Position numbers and translations under genes: made by a program. From NCBI RefSeq assembly GCF_049701175.1, contig NZ_JBNATW010000008.1, positions 25,007 through 89,006 on the forward strand: a stretch of DNA of 64,000 nt, in the 5' to 3' direction. This document shows positions 26,129 through 34,970 of this stretch, piece by piece; positions within the stretch are counted from its first letter, which is position 1; every line of letters begins with the position of its first letter. The notes beneath the pieces were generated by a model. It had not been told where the DNA came from and did no database searches. It saw nothing but the letters and a program-made list of their open reading frames with translations. Source of the DNA: Thermovenabulum sp049701175. Lineage in GTDB: Bacteria > Bacillota > Thermosediminibacteria > Thermosediminibacterales > Thermosediminibacteraceae.

Positions 26129-27916
26129 ATGTCCGATTACAGGGTTGGAAGCATAGTTTATATCAACGGTCCTGTGGTAAGGGCAAACAACATGTCCGGT
26201 TTTACCATGAGAGAAATGGTAATGGTAGGAAATAAAAAATTGATAGGAGAAATAATATCCCTTGAAAAGGATTTAGCGACAATTCAAGTGTATGAAGAAA
26301 CATCGGGATTGAAAGCGGGAGAGCCAGTAATGGGTACCGGCAAGCCCCTCTCGGTAAAATTAGGCCCGGGCATCTTGGGCAATATTTTTGATGGTATAGA
26401 AAGGCCTCTTTCGAAGATATATGAAAAAGGGGAAAGCTTCATACCCGAAGGGATTGGTCTTATTTCTATTGATGAAGAAAAATTATGGGAAGTAAGGATA
26501 TTGACAAAAGTAGGAGAATATTTAAAGGGCGGGGACGTTTTTGCTGAAGTTCAAGAAACTTCGATGATTCTTCATAAAATAATGGTTCCACCTACAGTAA
26601 AGGGCAGGGTAGTTGAAGTAAAAAAGGATGGCAGTTACAACATCAATGAAACCCTTGTTGTTTTGGAAAATGAAGGAAAAACTTACGAGCTAAAGATGTA
26701 TCAGGAGTGGCCTGTAAGGTTACCGCGCCCGGTCAAGAAGAGAATGCCAATACAAAAACTCCTAATTACAGGTCAAAGGGTAATAGATACCTTCTTCCCT
26801 TTAGCAAAGGGAGGTACCGCAGCTATCCCTGGGGGGTTTGGAACCGGAAAGACGATAACCCAGCATCAGCTTGCCAAATGGAGCGATGCGGACATAATAG
26901 TATATATTGGCTGTGGAGAACGGGGCAATGAAATGACGGAGGTGCTGGAGGATTTTCCAAAATTGGTCGACCCGAGGACTGGAAAACCTTTGATGGATAG
27001 GACTGTTCTAATTGCCAACACTTCCAACATGCCTGTTGCAGCAAGGGAAGCCTCTATATATACGGGTATTACCATTGCGGAATACTTCAGAGACATGGGG
27101 TACAATGTGGCAATTATGGCGGATTCAACTTCACGCTGGGCAGAAGCCTTAAGGGAAATAGCTGGAAGGCTTGAAGAGATGCCCGCCGAAGAAGGTTATC
27201 CTGCATATCTTGCTTCAAGGCTTGCGCAGTTTTACGAAAGGGCAGGTTTCGTAGAAAACCTGAATGGCACTGAAGGTTCCATCACCGTTATAGGTGCGGT
27301 TTCACCTGCAGGTGGAGATTTTTCAGAGCCTGTAACCTCCTCAACCAAAAGGGTAGTAGGTGCTTTTTTAGCATTAGACAAGGAACTTGCTTATTCAAGG
27401 CATTTTCCCGCAATTAACTGGCTCTTATCCTACAGTGGCTACATCAAGATGCTTAGGGAATGGTTTGCGGAAAATGTGGCAGCGGATATGCTGGACTTAA
27501 GGGCTAAGATGATGAGGCTTTTACAGGAAGAAAACAAGCTCATGGATATAGTTAAATTGGTCGGGGAAGATGTACTTCCCGACGACCAAAAACTTATCCT
27601 TGAAATTGCAAAGGTTATTAAAGTAGGTTTTCTACAGCAGAATGCTTACCACAAGGAAGACTCCTATGTGCCTTTGGATAGGCAGTATAAGATGTTAAAA
27701 GTAATCAACAAACTTTATGATAGGGCAGCCTCGTGCGTAAAAAAAGGCATTCCTCTTTCGAAGGTAAAAAATGATGAACTTTTTAACGAGATTATTATGA
27801 TGAAATATAACTTTTCTACCGAAAATAAGGGATTTTTTGATGAAATAATTAATAAAATCGACAGTTACTACGACAGTATCGAAACAAGGTATGAAAAAGA
27901 AGGTGCTTTAAAATGA
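26129..27916 (+). CDS. ntpA: V/A-type ATPase catalytic subunit A
   Basis: A 595-residue catalytic subunit that binds and hydrolyses (or makes) ATP. The P-loop is PGGFGTGKTITQ near residue 235 (the family usually reads GAFGCGKT, so two positions differ), with GCGERGNEM containing the catalytic Glu, and a long non-homologous insert (about residues 110-190) that distinguishes A from B. SRWAEALREI and the C-terminal helical domain are as expected. ATG 26129 follows GAGGAGG; the stop overlaps the start of subunit B by four bases. Confidence 0.97.
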   Translation: MSDYRVGSIVYINGPVVRANNMSGFTMREMVMVGNKKLIGEIISLEKDLATIQVYEETSGLKAGEPVMGTGKPLSVKLGPGILGNIFDGIERPLSKIYEKGESFIPEGIGLISIDEEKLWEVRILTKVGEYLKGGDVFAEVQETSMILHKIMVPPTVKGRVVEVKKDGSYNINETLVVLENEGKTYELKMYQEWPVRLPRPVKKRMPIQKLLITGQRVIDTFFPLAKGGTAAIPGGFGTGKTITQHQLAKWSDADIIVYIGCGERGNEMTEVLEDFPKLVDPRTGKPLMDRTVLIANTSNMPVAAREASIYTGITIAEYFRDMGYNVAIMADSTSRWAEALREIAGRLEEMPAEEGYPAYLASRLAQFYERAGFVENLNGTEGSITVIGAVSPAGGDFSEPVTSSTKRVVGAFLALDKELAYSRHFPAINWLLSYSGYIKMLREWFAENVAADMLDLRAKMMRLLQEENKLMDIVKLVGEDVLPDDQKLILEIAKVIKVGFLQQNAYHKEDSYVPLDRQYKMLKVINKLYDRAASCVKKGIPLSKVKNDELFNEIIMMKYNFSTENKGFFDEIINKIDSYYDSIETRYEKEGALK

Positions 27917-29286
27917 AGATAAAATACAAAAGGGCAGATAAAGCGGAAGGCCCGTTGTTAATAATGGAAAATGTGAAAAATGCGGTATTTGATGAAATAG
28001 TAGAAATAGAGATGCCCGATAAAACTTCGAGGCTCGGCAAAGTGGTGCAGATTGACAGAAACAAAGTGGTCATTCAGGTCTTTGAGGGCACTTCGGGTAT
28101 TTCACTGCCTGATATTACTGTTGCTTTTACTGGAAGCCCTATGAGAATTCCCCTTTCAAAGGAGATTCTCGGCAGGGTATTTAACGGTATTGCAAAACCC
28201 ATTGATGGAGCTGGAGAAATTTTTTCCACAAACTACTATGATATAAACGGTAGGCCTATGAACCCGGTTGCTAGGGTTTACCCTCGAAACTTTATTCAAA
28301 CGGGTATTTCAGCTATAGACGGCCTAATGACCCTGATAAGAGGGCAAAAACTCCCAATATTTTCAGGGGATGGCCTTCCCCATAATGAATTAGCAGCACA
28401 GATTGTAAAACAGGCAAAAATTTCGGGGGATGATGAAAAAAATTTTGCAGTTGTATTTGCGGCTATGGGGATAAAACACGATGAGGCGGATTTCTTTGTA
28501 AGGACCTTTGAAGAAGCTGGTGTAATGGATAGGGTTGTGATGTATGTAAACCTTGCGGATGACCCGGTTGTTGAAAGAATAATAACTCCTCGCTGTGCTC
28601 TTACTGCTGCAGAATTTTTAGCTTTTGAATGCGACATGCACGTCCTTGTTATTTTAACAGACATGACAAGCTACTGCGATGCTTTAAGGGAGATATCTTC
28701 TGCGAGGGAGGAAGTGCCTTCAAGGAAAGGCTATCCGGGGTACATGTACTCGGATTTGGCAAGCCTATATGAAAGGGCGGGGATGCTGAAGGGCTCTAAA
28801 GGGAGCATTACTCAAATACCTATTTTGACCATGCCCAATGACGATATAACCCATCCTGTCCCCGACCTTACGGGTTATATAACCGAAGGTCAGATAGTTT
28901 TGAACAGGGCGCTCTACCAAAAGGGTATTTATCCACCGATAAATATTTTACCTTCCCTTTCCCGACTCATGAAGGACGGCATAGGTGAAAAATATACGAG
29001 GGAAGATCATCCAGACCTTGCCAACCAGGTCTTTTCAGCTTATTCCCGTGTTCAGGAGGTTAGGGCTTTAGCACAGGTTATCGGCGAAGAAGAGCTATCC
29101 GATGTGGATAAAAGTTATATGGAATTCGGAAGGCAATTTGAAGAAAGCTTTGTAAAACAAGGTTTTGATGAGGAAAGAAGTATTTTTGAAACCTTAGATT
29201 TGATGTGGGAGCTTCTGAAAATACTTCCTGAAAAGGAACTTACAAGAATCAACCCATCCCTTATTAAAAAATATTTGAGGGGATGA
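27913..29286 (+). CDS. ntpB: V/A-type ATPase regulatory subunit B
   Basis: A 457-residue non-catalytic nucleotide-binding subunit. It resembles A but lacks a working P-loop: the place reads IFSGDGLPHNELAAQIV. Other conserved stretches are TGISAIDGLMTLIRGQKLP, MTSYCDALREISSAR and the C-terminal QVFSAYSRVQEVRALAQVIG. It alternates with A in the hexameric head. Its ATG overlaps the TGA of subunit A (ATGA), and its own stop is followed within five bases by the subunit D start. Confidence 0.97.
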   Translation: MKIKYKRADKAEGPLLIMENVKNAVFDEIVEIEMPDKTSRLGKVVQIDRNKVVIQVFEGTSGISLPDITVAFTGSPMRIPLSKEILGRVFNGIAKPIDGAGEIFSTNYYDINGRPMNPVARVYPRNFIQTGISAIDGLMTLIRGQKLPIFSGDGLPHNELAAQIVKQAKISGDDEKNFAVVFAAMGIKHDEADFFVRTFEEAGVMDRVVMYVNLADDPVVERIITPRCALTAAEFLAFECDMHVLVILTDMTSYCDALREISSAREEVPSRKGYPGYMYSDLASLYERAGMLKGSKGSITQIPILTMPNDDITHPVPDLTGYITEGQIVLNRALYQKGIYPPINILPSLSRLMKDGIGEKYTREDHPDLANQVFSAYSRVQEVRALAQVIGEEELSDVDKSYMEFGRQFEESFVKQGFDEERSIFETLDLMWELLKILPEKELTRINPSLIKKYLRG

Positions 29287-29291
29287 TATTC

Positions 29292-29921
29292 TTGCTATTT
29301 AATATTGCACCTACCAAAGCAAATCTGCTTTCTGCCCAATCTACCCTTGAGTTTTCGAAAAAGGGCTACGAGCTTTTGGATAAAAAAAGGAATGTCTTAA
29401 TAAGGGAATTGATGAGCATAATGAAAAGGGCTGAGGAGCTGCAGGAAAAAATAAACAAAATTTTTGAAGAAGCCTATGAAGCTCTAAAGATAGCCAATAT
29501 AACCTTAGGAGTAAACCAGGTGTATGAAGTAGCTTGCTCTATTCCGTTAATGGAAGAGTTCGATATATTACACAAAAGCGTAATGGGTGTTGAAATTCCA
29601 AAGATAAAATACGAAAAAAAGCCCTTAGAACACTACTACAGCTTTTACCATACTAATACTGCCCTTGATATTGCCCTGACAAAATTTTACGAGGTAAAAT
29701 ATCTTCTACTTGAACTTGCAGAAGTGGAAGACTCCATATTTAAACTTGCTATTGAGGTAAAAAGGACCCAAAAAAGGGCAAATGCGTTAAAAAATATTCA
29801 GATACCCAAGTATGAAAAAATTGTAAAAGTTATTTCAGAAGTATTGGAAGAAAAAGAAAGGGAAGATTTTTTCAGGTTGAAAACTTTAAAAAAGAAATTA
29901 AAAAGAAGGGTGAAAAGGTAA
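29292..29921 (+). CDS. ntpD: V/A-type ATPase subunit D (central shaft)
   Basis: A 209-residue, highly helical protein beginning LFNIAPTKANLLSAQSTLEF and ending in a coiled coil, the antiparallel hairpin that turns inside the A3B3 head. TTG 29292 is preferred because GAGGGG (29277-29282) lies nine bases upstream, whereas the ATG at 29283 directly abuts it. It is the last gene of the ATPase operon; a terminator overlaps its stop codon. The order H-C-I-K-F-E-A-B-D and the presence of all nine subunits indicate a complete enzyme. Confidence 0.93.
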   Translation: MLFNIAPTKANLLSAQSTLEFSKKGYELLDKKRNVLIRELMSIMKRAEELQEKINKIFEEAYEALKIANITLGVNQVYEVACSIPLMEEFDILHKSVMGVEIPKIKYEKKPLEHYYSFYHTNTALDIALTKFYEVKYLLLELAEVEDSIFKLAIEVKRTQKRANALKNIQIPKYEKIVKVISEVLEEKEREDFFRLKTLKKKLKRRVKR

Positions 29922-29940
29922 ACCCTTCTTTTACTTTTTT
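29902..29940. terminator. Bidirectional terminator, ATPase operon and hydF
   Basis: AAAGAAGGGT / ACCCTTCTTT arms around a 10-base loop that contains the ntpD stop codon. TTTT runs follow on both strands; hydF ends on the opposite strand immediately beyond. Confidence 0.75.
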
Positions 29941-31154
29941 AGCGGCTTTAAAGCCCTGTCCAATATACCGAGGGCGAATGCAATGAACACACCGTAATTT
30001 ACTACCGGTATATTTTTTTCTTTTAAAACGGATAGTCTGTAAAGCATTTCCTTTCTATTTATCATACAACCGCCGCAGTGGATTACTAATTTATATTCAT
30101 CTAAATTTTCCGGGAAGGTAAAACCAGAAGACCATGAAAAAGATAGCTCTTTTTTGGTTATTTCCTTCAAAAGCCTTGGAATTTTTACTGTTCCAATATC
30201 ATCTTCCTGCCTGTGATGGGTGCAGGCTTCGGAAATCAAAACCTTGTCCCCGTTTTCTAAGTTTTTAATGGCTTTTGTCCCCTCCACCAATTGTTCGAGA
30301 TCCCCTTTATAACGGGCAAATAATATGGAAAAGGAAGTGAGCGGTATGTCTTCAGGGGTTATTTCGGCTACCTTCTTGAAGGCTTGAGAGTCAGTGACAA
30401 CTAATTTGGGTTTTTGTTTTAAAGAGTTTAAAGCGGTTGAAAGTTCGCTTTCTTTTGCGACAACAGCTATGCAGCCGCTGTCAAGAAGTTCCCTTATGGT
30501 TTGCTGCTGGGGTAGAATTAGCCTTCCCTTCGGGGCAGCCTTATCTATGGGTACTACCAGCACTGCTAAATCGCCGGGGTTTAAAAGGTCCGAAATAAGC
30601 GGCACATCAGTGAAACTGCTGGGGGCTTTGTTTATAATTTGCCTTTTTAATTCTTCAATTCCTTCCCTTTTAAAAGCGGATACCTCAAGTAAAGGGAGGT
30701 TCAGCAAATCTTCCCACTTCTTTTTTTCTTCCTTTTTATATTTTAATGAATCCTTTTTATTAACCACTCCAACAACGGGTATATTTTTTTCTCTTATTTT
30801 TGACAGTATTTCTAAATCGTAGTCTGATACTCCGCTTTCACCGTCTATAACAAGGATGGCCACATCGGTCTTATTTAGCACCTGATAGGTTTTTTTGACC
30901 CTTAGTTCTCCAAGAACCCCTTCGTCGTCTATTCCTGCTGTGTCTATTATTACTACGGGACCAATTGGTAAAAGTTCCATAGCCTTAAATACGGGGTCGG
31001 TAGTAGTGCCTGCAACGGGAGAAACAAGGGCGATTTCTTGATTTGTAATGGCATTTATGAGGCTGGATTTTCCAGCATTTCTTTTACCAAAAATCGCTAT
31101 ATGAAGCCTGCTTGCTAATGGTGTAGAATTAAGGCTGTTTTCGGGCAATGACAA
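29931..31154 (-). CDS. hydF: [FeFe]-hydrogenase maturation GTPase HydF
   Basis: A 407-residue protein that carries and delivers the two-iron subcluster to the [FeFe] hydrogenase. The N-terminal GTPase domain has GKRNAGKSSLINA (P-loop, near residue 28), AGTTTDP (switch), DTAGIDD and NKKD motifs. The C-terminal cluster domain has CTHHRQEDD and HCGGCM, the CxH...HCxxC ligands. It implies that the organism makes an [FeFe] hydrogenase, with hydE/hydG and the enzyme outside the window. The gene converges on the ATPase operon; GGGGG-type ribosome site precedes the ATG. Confidence 0.95.
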   Translation of the reverse strand: MSLPENSLNSTPLASRLHIAIFGKRNAGKSSLINAITNQEIALVSPVAGTTTDPVFKAMELLPIGPVVIIDTAGIDDEGVLGELRVKKTYQVLNKTDVAILVIDGESGVSDYDLEILSKIREKNIPVVGVVNKKDSLKYKKEEKKKWEDLLNLPLLEVSAFKREGIEELKRQIINKAPSSFTDVPLISDLLNPGDLAVLVVPIDKAAPKGRLILPQQQTIRELLDSGCIAVVAKESELSTALNSLKQKPKLVVTDSQAFKKVAEITPEDIPLTSFSILFARYKGDLEQLVEGTKAIKNLENGDKVLISEACTHHRQEDDIGTVKIPRLLKEITKKELSFSWSSGFTFPENLDEYKLVIHCGGCMINRKEMLYRLSVLKEKNIPVVNYGVFIAFALGILDRALKPLKK

Positions 31155-31227
31155 ATTAAGCTACCCCCTTTCAGAGCATCTCTTAAGAGCATTATATCAT
31201 AATTTTTTTATTTTGAATTTATTTTAA

Positions 31228-31257
31228 TTACACCATTATTTATTAAAATGTTATAAT
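31228..31257 (+). promoter_or_regulatory. Possible promoter of the cdaA operon
   Basis: A consensus TATAAT (31252-31257) with a poor -35 (TTACAC, 31228-31233) 18 bases upstream; 35 bases before cdaA. Confidence 0.4.
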
Positions 31258-31291
31258 AAATTTAAGGAAAATAAATGGTTGAGGTGAAAGG

Positions 31292-32113
31292 ATGATTATT
31301 CAATTAGCCGAACTTTTCAAAGGCTTTAGGTTGATGGACCTTTTGGATATTGCCATAGTTGCCTATGTATCGTATAAAGCTATACAGCTCATAAGAGGTA
31401 CCCGGGCGGTACAGCTTATCAGAGGACTTATACTTTTTATTATCTTTACAAAAGTAAGTGAATGGTTGGGGCTTTACACCATAAACTGGATTTTAAAAAA
31501 TGCTATGACGGTGGGTGTTATAGCACTGCTTATCGTTTTTCAGCCTGAATTAAGGAGGGCTTTAGAACAGCTGGGCAGAAGCAGGTTCTTTTCCAGTACC
31601 GTTTTTGGGTGGGGTGAAAAAGAAATTATTAGATTGATTGATGCTGTTGCCGAGGCCTGTGAGGAACTGTCTAAAAACAAGATAGGCGCTCTTATGGTGT
31701 TAGAAGGACAAACTGGATTAAATGAGTATATCGAAACGGGTGTCAAAATAGGTGGTTTGGTGAGCCCCGAGCTTTTAATAAACATTTTTATCCCAAATAC
31801 CCCCTTGCACGATGGGGCTGTAATTATAAGAAACGATAAAATTATGGCGGCTTCATGCTACCTTCCACTAACAGAAAACCCTAACCTCAGCAAGGAATTG
31901 GGCACAAGGCACAGGGCAGGACTTGGGATAACCGAACAGTCTGACGCGGTAGCGGTTATTGTTTCCGAAGAAACGGGAGTAATTTCCGTGGCAAGAGAAG
32001 GGAAGCTGAGCAGGTATTTGGATATAAAAACCTTAAAGAGCATGTTGAGGGAGATATACCAAGTAGGTGAAAAAAAGGGAAATTTGTGGAACTGGAGGCG
32101 GACTAATGCGTAA
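31292..32113 (+). CDS. cdaA: Membrane diadenylate cyclase CdaA
   Basis: A 273-residue enzyme that makes the second messenger c-di-AMP from two ATP. Three membrane helices occupy roughly the first 95 residues; the DisA_N catalytic domain follows, with the active-site motifs LHDGAVII (DGA) near residue 170 and GTRHRAGLG (RHR) near residue 205. c-di-AMP controls potassium and osmolyte balance and cell-wall homeostasis in Firmicutes. The gene overlaps cdaR by eight bases, the usual cdaA-cdaR-glmM operon. Confidence 0.97.
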   Translation: MIIQLAELFKGFRLMDLLDIAIVAYVSYKAIQLIRGTRAVQLIRGLILFIIFTKVSEWLGLYTINWILKNAMTVGVIALLIVFQPELRRALEQLGRSRFFSSTVFGWGEKEIIRLIDAVAEACEELSKNKIGALMVLEGQTGLNEYIETGVKIGGLVSPELLINIFIPNTPLHDGAVIIRNDKIMAASCYLPLTENPNLSKELGTRHRAGLGITEQSDAVAVIVSEETGVISVAREGKLSRYLDIKTLKSMLREIYQVGEKKGNLWNWRRTNA

Positions 32114-33311
32114 TATTTTGTCAAACGATTTTGTTTTAAAGGTGTTGTCCGTATTGGCCGCTTTGATTATGTGGATGTACGTGATGAATGAGCAAAACCC
32201 TCAGGTTACTTATGTAATTAAAAATGTTCCAATAAAATTTGTTAATTTGGATACCGAAAAATATGTAATAAAAGAAGATGGAAGGAATTATTTTGTAAAT
32301 GTTAAGGTAAAAGCCCGCAGGAGCATAATAGTGGGTCTAAAGCCGGAGGATATAAGTGCTCAGGTAAACCTTCAAGGGAGAGGGGAAGGAGACAATCTGC
32401 TTCCTGTAAACGTGACTGTACCAAATTATGTGGAGCTTGTGGACTTTACACCGAAAGAAATACTAATATCCTTAGATAGAGTAATTGAAAGCCAGGTAAA
32501 TGTTGTAGCAAATGTAAAAGGTATTCCTGCTGAAGGATATGTGGCAAAACCTGCAGTGTTACAACCTCAAACTGTAGTAATTAGAGGGCCTAAAAGCGTA
32601 GTTGATGTTGCAAAAAATGCGGTTGTAGATGTGGATATATCAGGCAAGGCCTCTACTGTCGTAACAAAACTTCCAGTAAAAGTGTTTGATGAAAAGGGAG
32701 CGGAGCAAAAAAATCTTTCTGTTGAACCGGATACAGTAGAGGTTATCGTTCCTATTGTAAAGGCAACCACCGTTTCTTTAAAACCTGTTGTTATAGGAAA
32801 CCCACTTTCGGGGTATATAGTTAAAGACATCAAAATCGAGCCGTATAATATTTTTATTATAGGAAATGAAGAAGTTATTAAAAATATTTCCGAATTGACT
32901 ACAAAACCTGTTGATATTAGCCAAATAAGCACAGATACCGTAGTAGAAACCCAGATAATATATCCCGATGGCGTTGTTCCTGTAGATGAAAATATGAAAA
33001 ATGCAAGGATTACAATATATATCGAAAAAGCGGAATCAAAAGAGCTTTATTTTAATACCAATGATTTAGAAGTAAGAAATTTAAAAGAAGGATATCAGGT
33101 TTTACTGGAAGAAAAAGGTTTTGTATTGACAGTAGTAGGTCCTGAGAGTATGATAGAAAAAGTGAGCAAAAAAGACGTACGCTGCTTTGTAGATTTGTCG
33201 CAATTGACGGAAGGAAAGCACGAGGTAAAAGTCCAGGCGAATGTATCAGCTCCATATAAAATAGAAAATATAGAACCTTCTACTGTAAAAGTTACCATAA
33301 CGCGAATTTAA
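32106..33311 (+). CDS. cdaR: CdaA regulator CdaR (YbbR-domain protein)
   Basis: A 401-residue protein with one N-terminal membrane helix (SNDFVLKVLSVLAALIMWMYV) and then a series of four YbbR-type beta domains outside the membrane (patterns such as PKEILISLDRVIESQVNVVA and PDTVEVIVPIVKA). CdaR binds CdaA and modulates c-di-AMP production. ATG 32106 follows GGAGGCGG inside the end of cdaA; the upstream in-frame ATG at 32067 would lie well inside cdaA and lacks a site. It is 28 bases upstream of glmM. Confidence 0.9.
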   Translation: MRNILSNDFVLKVLSVLAALIMWMYVMNEQNPQVTYVIKNVPIKFVNLDTEKYVIKEDGRNYFVNVKVKARRSIIVGLKPEDISAQVNLQGRGEGDNLLPVNVTVPNYVELVDFTPKEILISLDRVIESQVNVVANVKGIPAEGYVAKPAVLQPQTVVIRGPKSVVDVAKNAVVDVDISGKASTVVTKLPVKVFDEKGAEQKNLSVEPDTVEVIVPIVKATTVSLKPVVIGNPLSGYIVKDIKIEPYNIFIIGNEEVIKNISELTTKPVDISQISTDTVVETQIIYPDGVVPVDENMKNARITIYIEKAESKELYFNTNDLEVRNLKEGYQVLLEEKGFVLTVVGPESMIEKVSKKDVRCFVDLSQLTEGKHEVKVQANVSAPYKIENIEPSTVKVTITRI

Positions 33312-33339
33312 AGGAATATGATAAAGAAAGGGGAACAGT

Positions 33340-34680
33340 ATGGGTAGGCTTTTCGGGACGGATGGAGTAAGGGGAATAGCAAATAAAGAACTTACTCCAG
33401 AACTTGCTTTTTATTTGGGCAAAGCAGGCGCAAAAGTATTATCAAAATATCATAAAAAACCTTTATTTGTCATCGGAAGGGATACTCGGATTTCAGGAGA
33501 TATGTTAGAAGCCGCAGTTGTTGCAGGTCTTTGTTCTTCTGGAGCCGATGTGGTAAAAGTTGGAATAGTACCTACACCTGCAGTAGCCTATCTTACAAGG
33601 CATTTTAAGGCGGACGCAGGTATAGTTATATCCGCTTCTCACAATCCGGTGGAGTATAACGGTATAAAATTCTTCGACAGCAGGGGTTATAAACTTCCCG
33701 ATGAATTGGAGGATGAAATAGAAGAGATAGTACACAATGGGGATTTTGAAAAAAATCCCCCTATTGGTGCTGAAGTAGGGAGAGTGTACGAAAAGGATGG
33801 GCTTTCTTCCTATGTAGATTATGTTGTTTCCCTTTTTGGAGAAAATTATTTTAAAGGATTCAATGTTGCATTGGACTGTGCTAACGGAGCTTCTTTTAAA
33901 GCTGCTCCCCTTGTCTTTGAAAGGCTCGGAGCGAAACTCACTGTTATAAATAACGAGCCCGATGGATGCAATATAAATGTTAAATGCGGTTCTACTCATC
34001 CTGAGGTATTGTCCCAATTTATTAAAGATAAAGGTTTTGATATTGGCTTTACCTTTGATGGGGATGCGGATAGATTGATAGCGGTCGATGAAGAAGGAGA
34101 AGTTGTTAACGGCGATCATGTTATGGCCATCTGGGCTTCCCATTTAAAAGAAACGGGTAGGCTTTTAAAGGATACAGTAGTCGCTACTGTAATGAGCAAT
34201 ATGGGGCTTGAAGTAGCCTTAAGGAAAATGGGCATAAAGATGGTGAGGACCAAAGTCGGGGATAGGTATGTCATGGAAGAAATTTTAAAGAATGGTTATA
34301 TCTTCGGCGGAGAACAATCGGGTCACATCATATTTTTAGACCACAACACAACGGGAGACGGCATTATTACTGCTGTTAATCTTTTAGCAGTTTTAAAAGA
34401 AAAGAATAAAAAACTTTCCGAGCTAAAAAATATAATGCAGGTTTTCCCTCAGGTGCTAATTAATGTAAAGGTGAAGAGCAAGGAGGAATATGAAAAAAAT
34501 GATGAAATAAAAGAAGAAATAAAAAAAGCTGAAAGGGAACTCGGCGAAAACGGCAGGATAGTCGTTAGGCCTTCAGGCACCGAACCCTTAATTCGAGTAA
34601 TGGTGGAAGGCGAAAAGGAGGATATAATAAATAGTATCGCAAAAAGGGTTGCGGATGTTATACAAAAGGCTTTGAACTGA
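33340..34680 (+). CDS. glmM: Phosphoglucosamine mutase
   Basis: A 446-residue enzyme converting glucosamine-6-phosphate to glucosamine-1-phosphate for UDP-GlcNAc and cell-wall synthesis. The start GRLFGTDGVRGIAN is the substrate loop; the phosphoserine loop ISASHNPVEYNGIK is near residue 100; metal-binding DGDADR is near residue 240; the phosphate-binding RPSGTEPLIRVMVEG is near the C-terminus. It follows cdaR in the classic cdaA-cdaR-glmM order, and the next gene makes its substrate. Confidence 0.97.
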   Translation: MGRLFGTDGVRGIANKELTPELAFYLGKAGAKVLSKYHKKPLFVIGRDTRISGDMLEAAVVAGLCSSGADVVKVGIVPTPAVAYLTRHFKADAGIVISASHNPVEYNGIKFFDSRGYKLPDELEDEIEEIVHNGDFEKNPPIGAEVGRVYEKDGLSSYVDYVVSLFGENYFKGFNVALDCANGASFKAAPLVFERLGAKLTVINNEPDGCNINVKCGSTHPEVLSQFIKDKGFDIGFTFDGDADRLIAVDEEGEVVNGDHVMAIWASHLKETGRLLKDTVVATVMSNMGLEVALRKMGIKMVRTKVGDRYVMEEILKNGYIFGGEQSGHIIFLDHNTTGDGIITAVNLLAVLKEKNKKLSELKNIMQVFPQVLINVKVKSKEEYEKNDEIKEEIKKAERELGENGRIVVRPSGTEPLIRVMVEGEKEDIINSIAKRVADVIQKALN

Positions 34681-34771
34681 ATAAATATAAAATATTAAAT
34701 ATAATATGTTGAAGGGGGTGGTTAAATTCAAAAAGATAGTTTAAATAAAAAAAAGAAGAATGAATCTAATT

Positions 34772-34935
34772 AAAGCGCCTGAGCTTAAAAGGTGATACAC
34801 CTTTTAAGCTGACGAGGATGGGGTTTATCGAGTTTTCGGCGGGTGCCCCACGGAGCCTGCCATCCGCAGGAAGCCTACAAAACCCGCAAGCGATTGTGGG
34901 GACAAAGGGGCTTTCGGGCAGGGTGAACCTTGAAA
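34772..34935 (+). ncRNA. glmS self-cleaving ribozyme/riboswitch
   Basis: The 290-base gap between glmM and glmS contains the glmS ribozyme. It starts AAAGCGCC at 34772-34779, the conserved cleavage context (cut before the G at 34775). It continues with a long variable hairpin (GAGCTTAAAAGG/CCTTTTAAGCT), the conserved core TGACGAGGATGGGG, TATCGAGTTTTCGGCGG and TGCCCC, and ends in a pseudoknotted 3' domain around ACAAAGGGGCTTTCG. In this family GlcN6P acts as the cofactor for cleavage, which lowers glmS expression. Confidence 0.95.
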
Positions 34936-34970
34936 AATTAACATTAAATTTATGAAAGGTAGGAAGTAAC

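Noticed and set aside
33505..34143. 212-codon open frame opposite glmM
   Set aside because: Shadow of glmM; no recognisable protein features.
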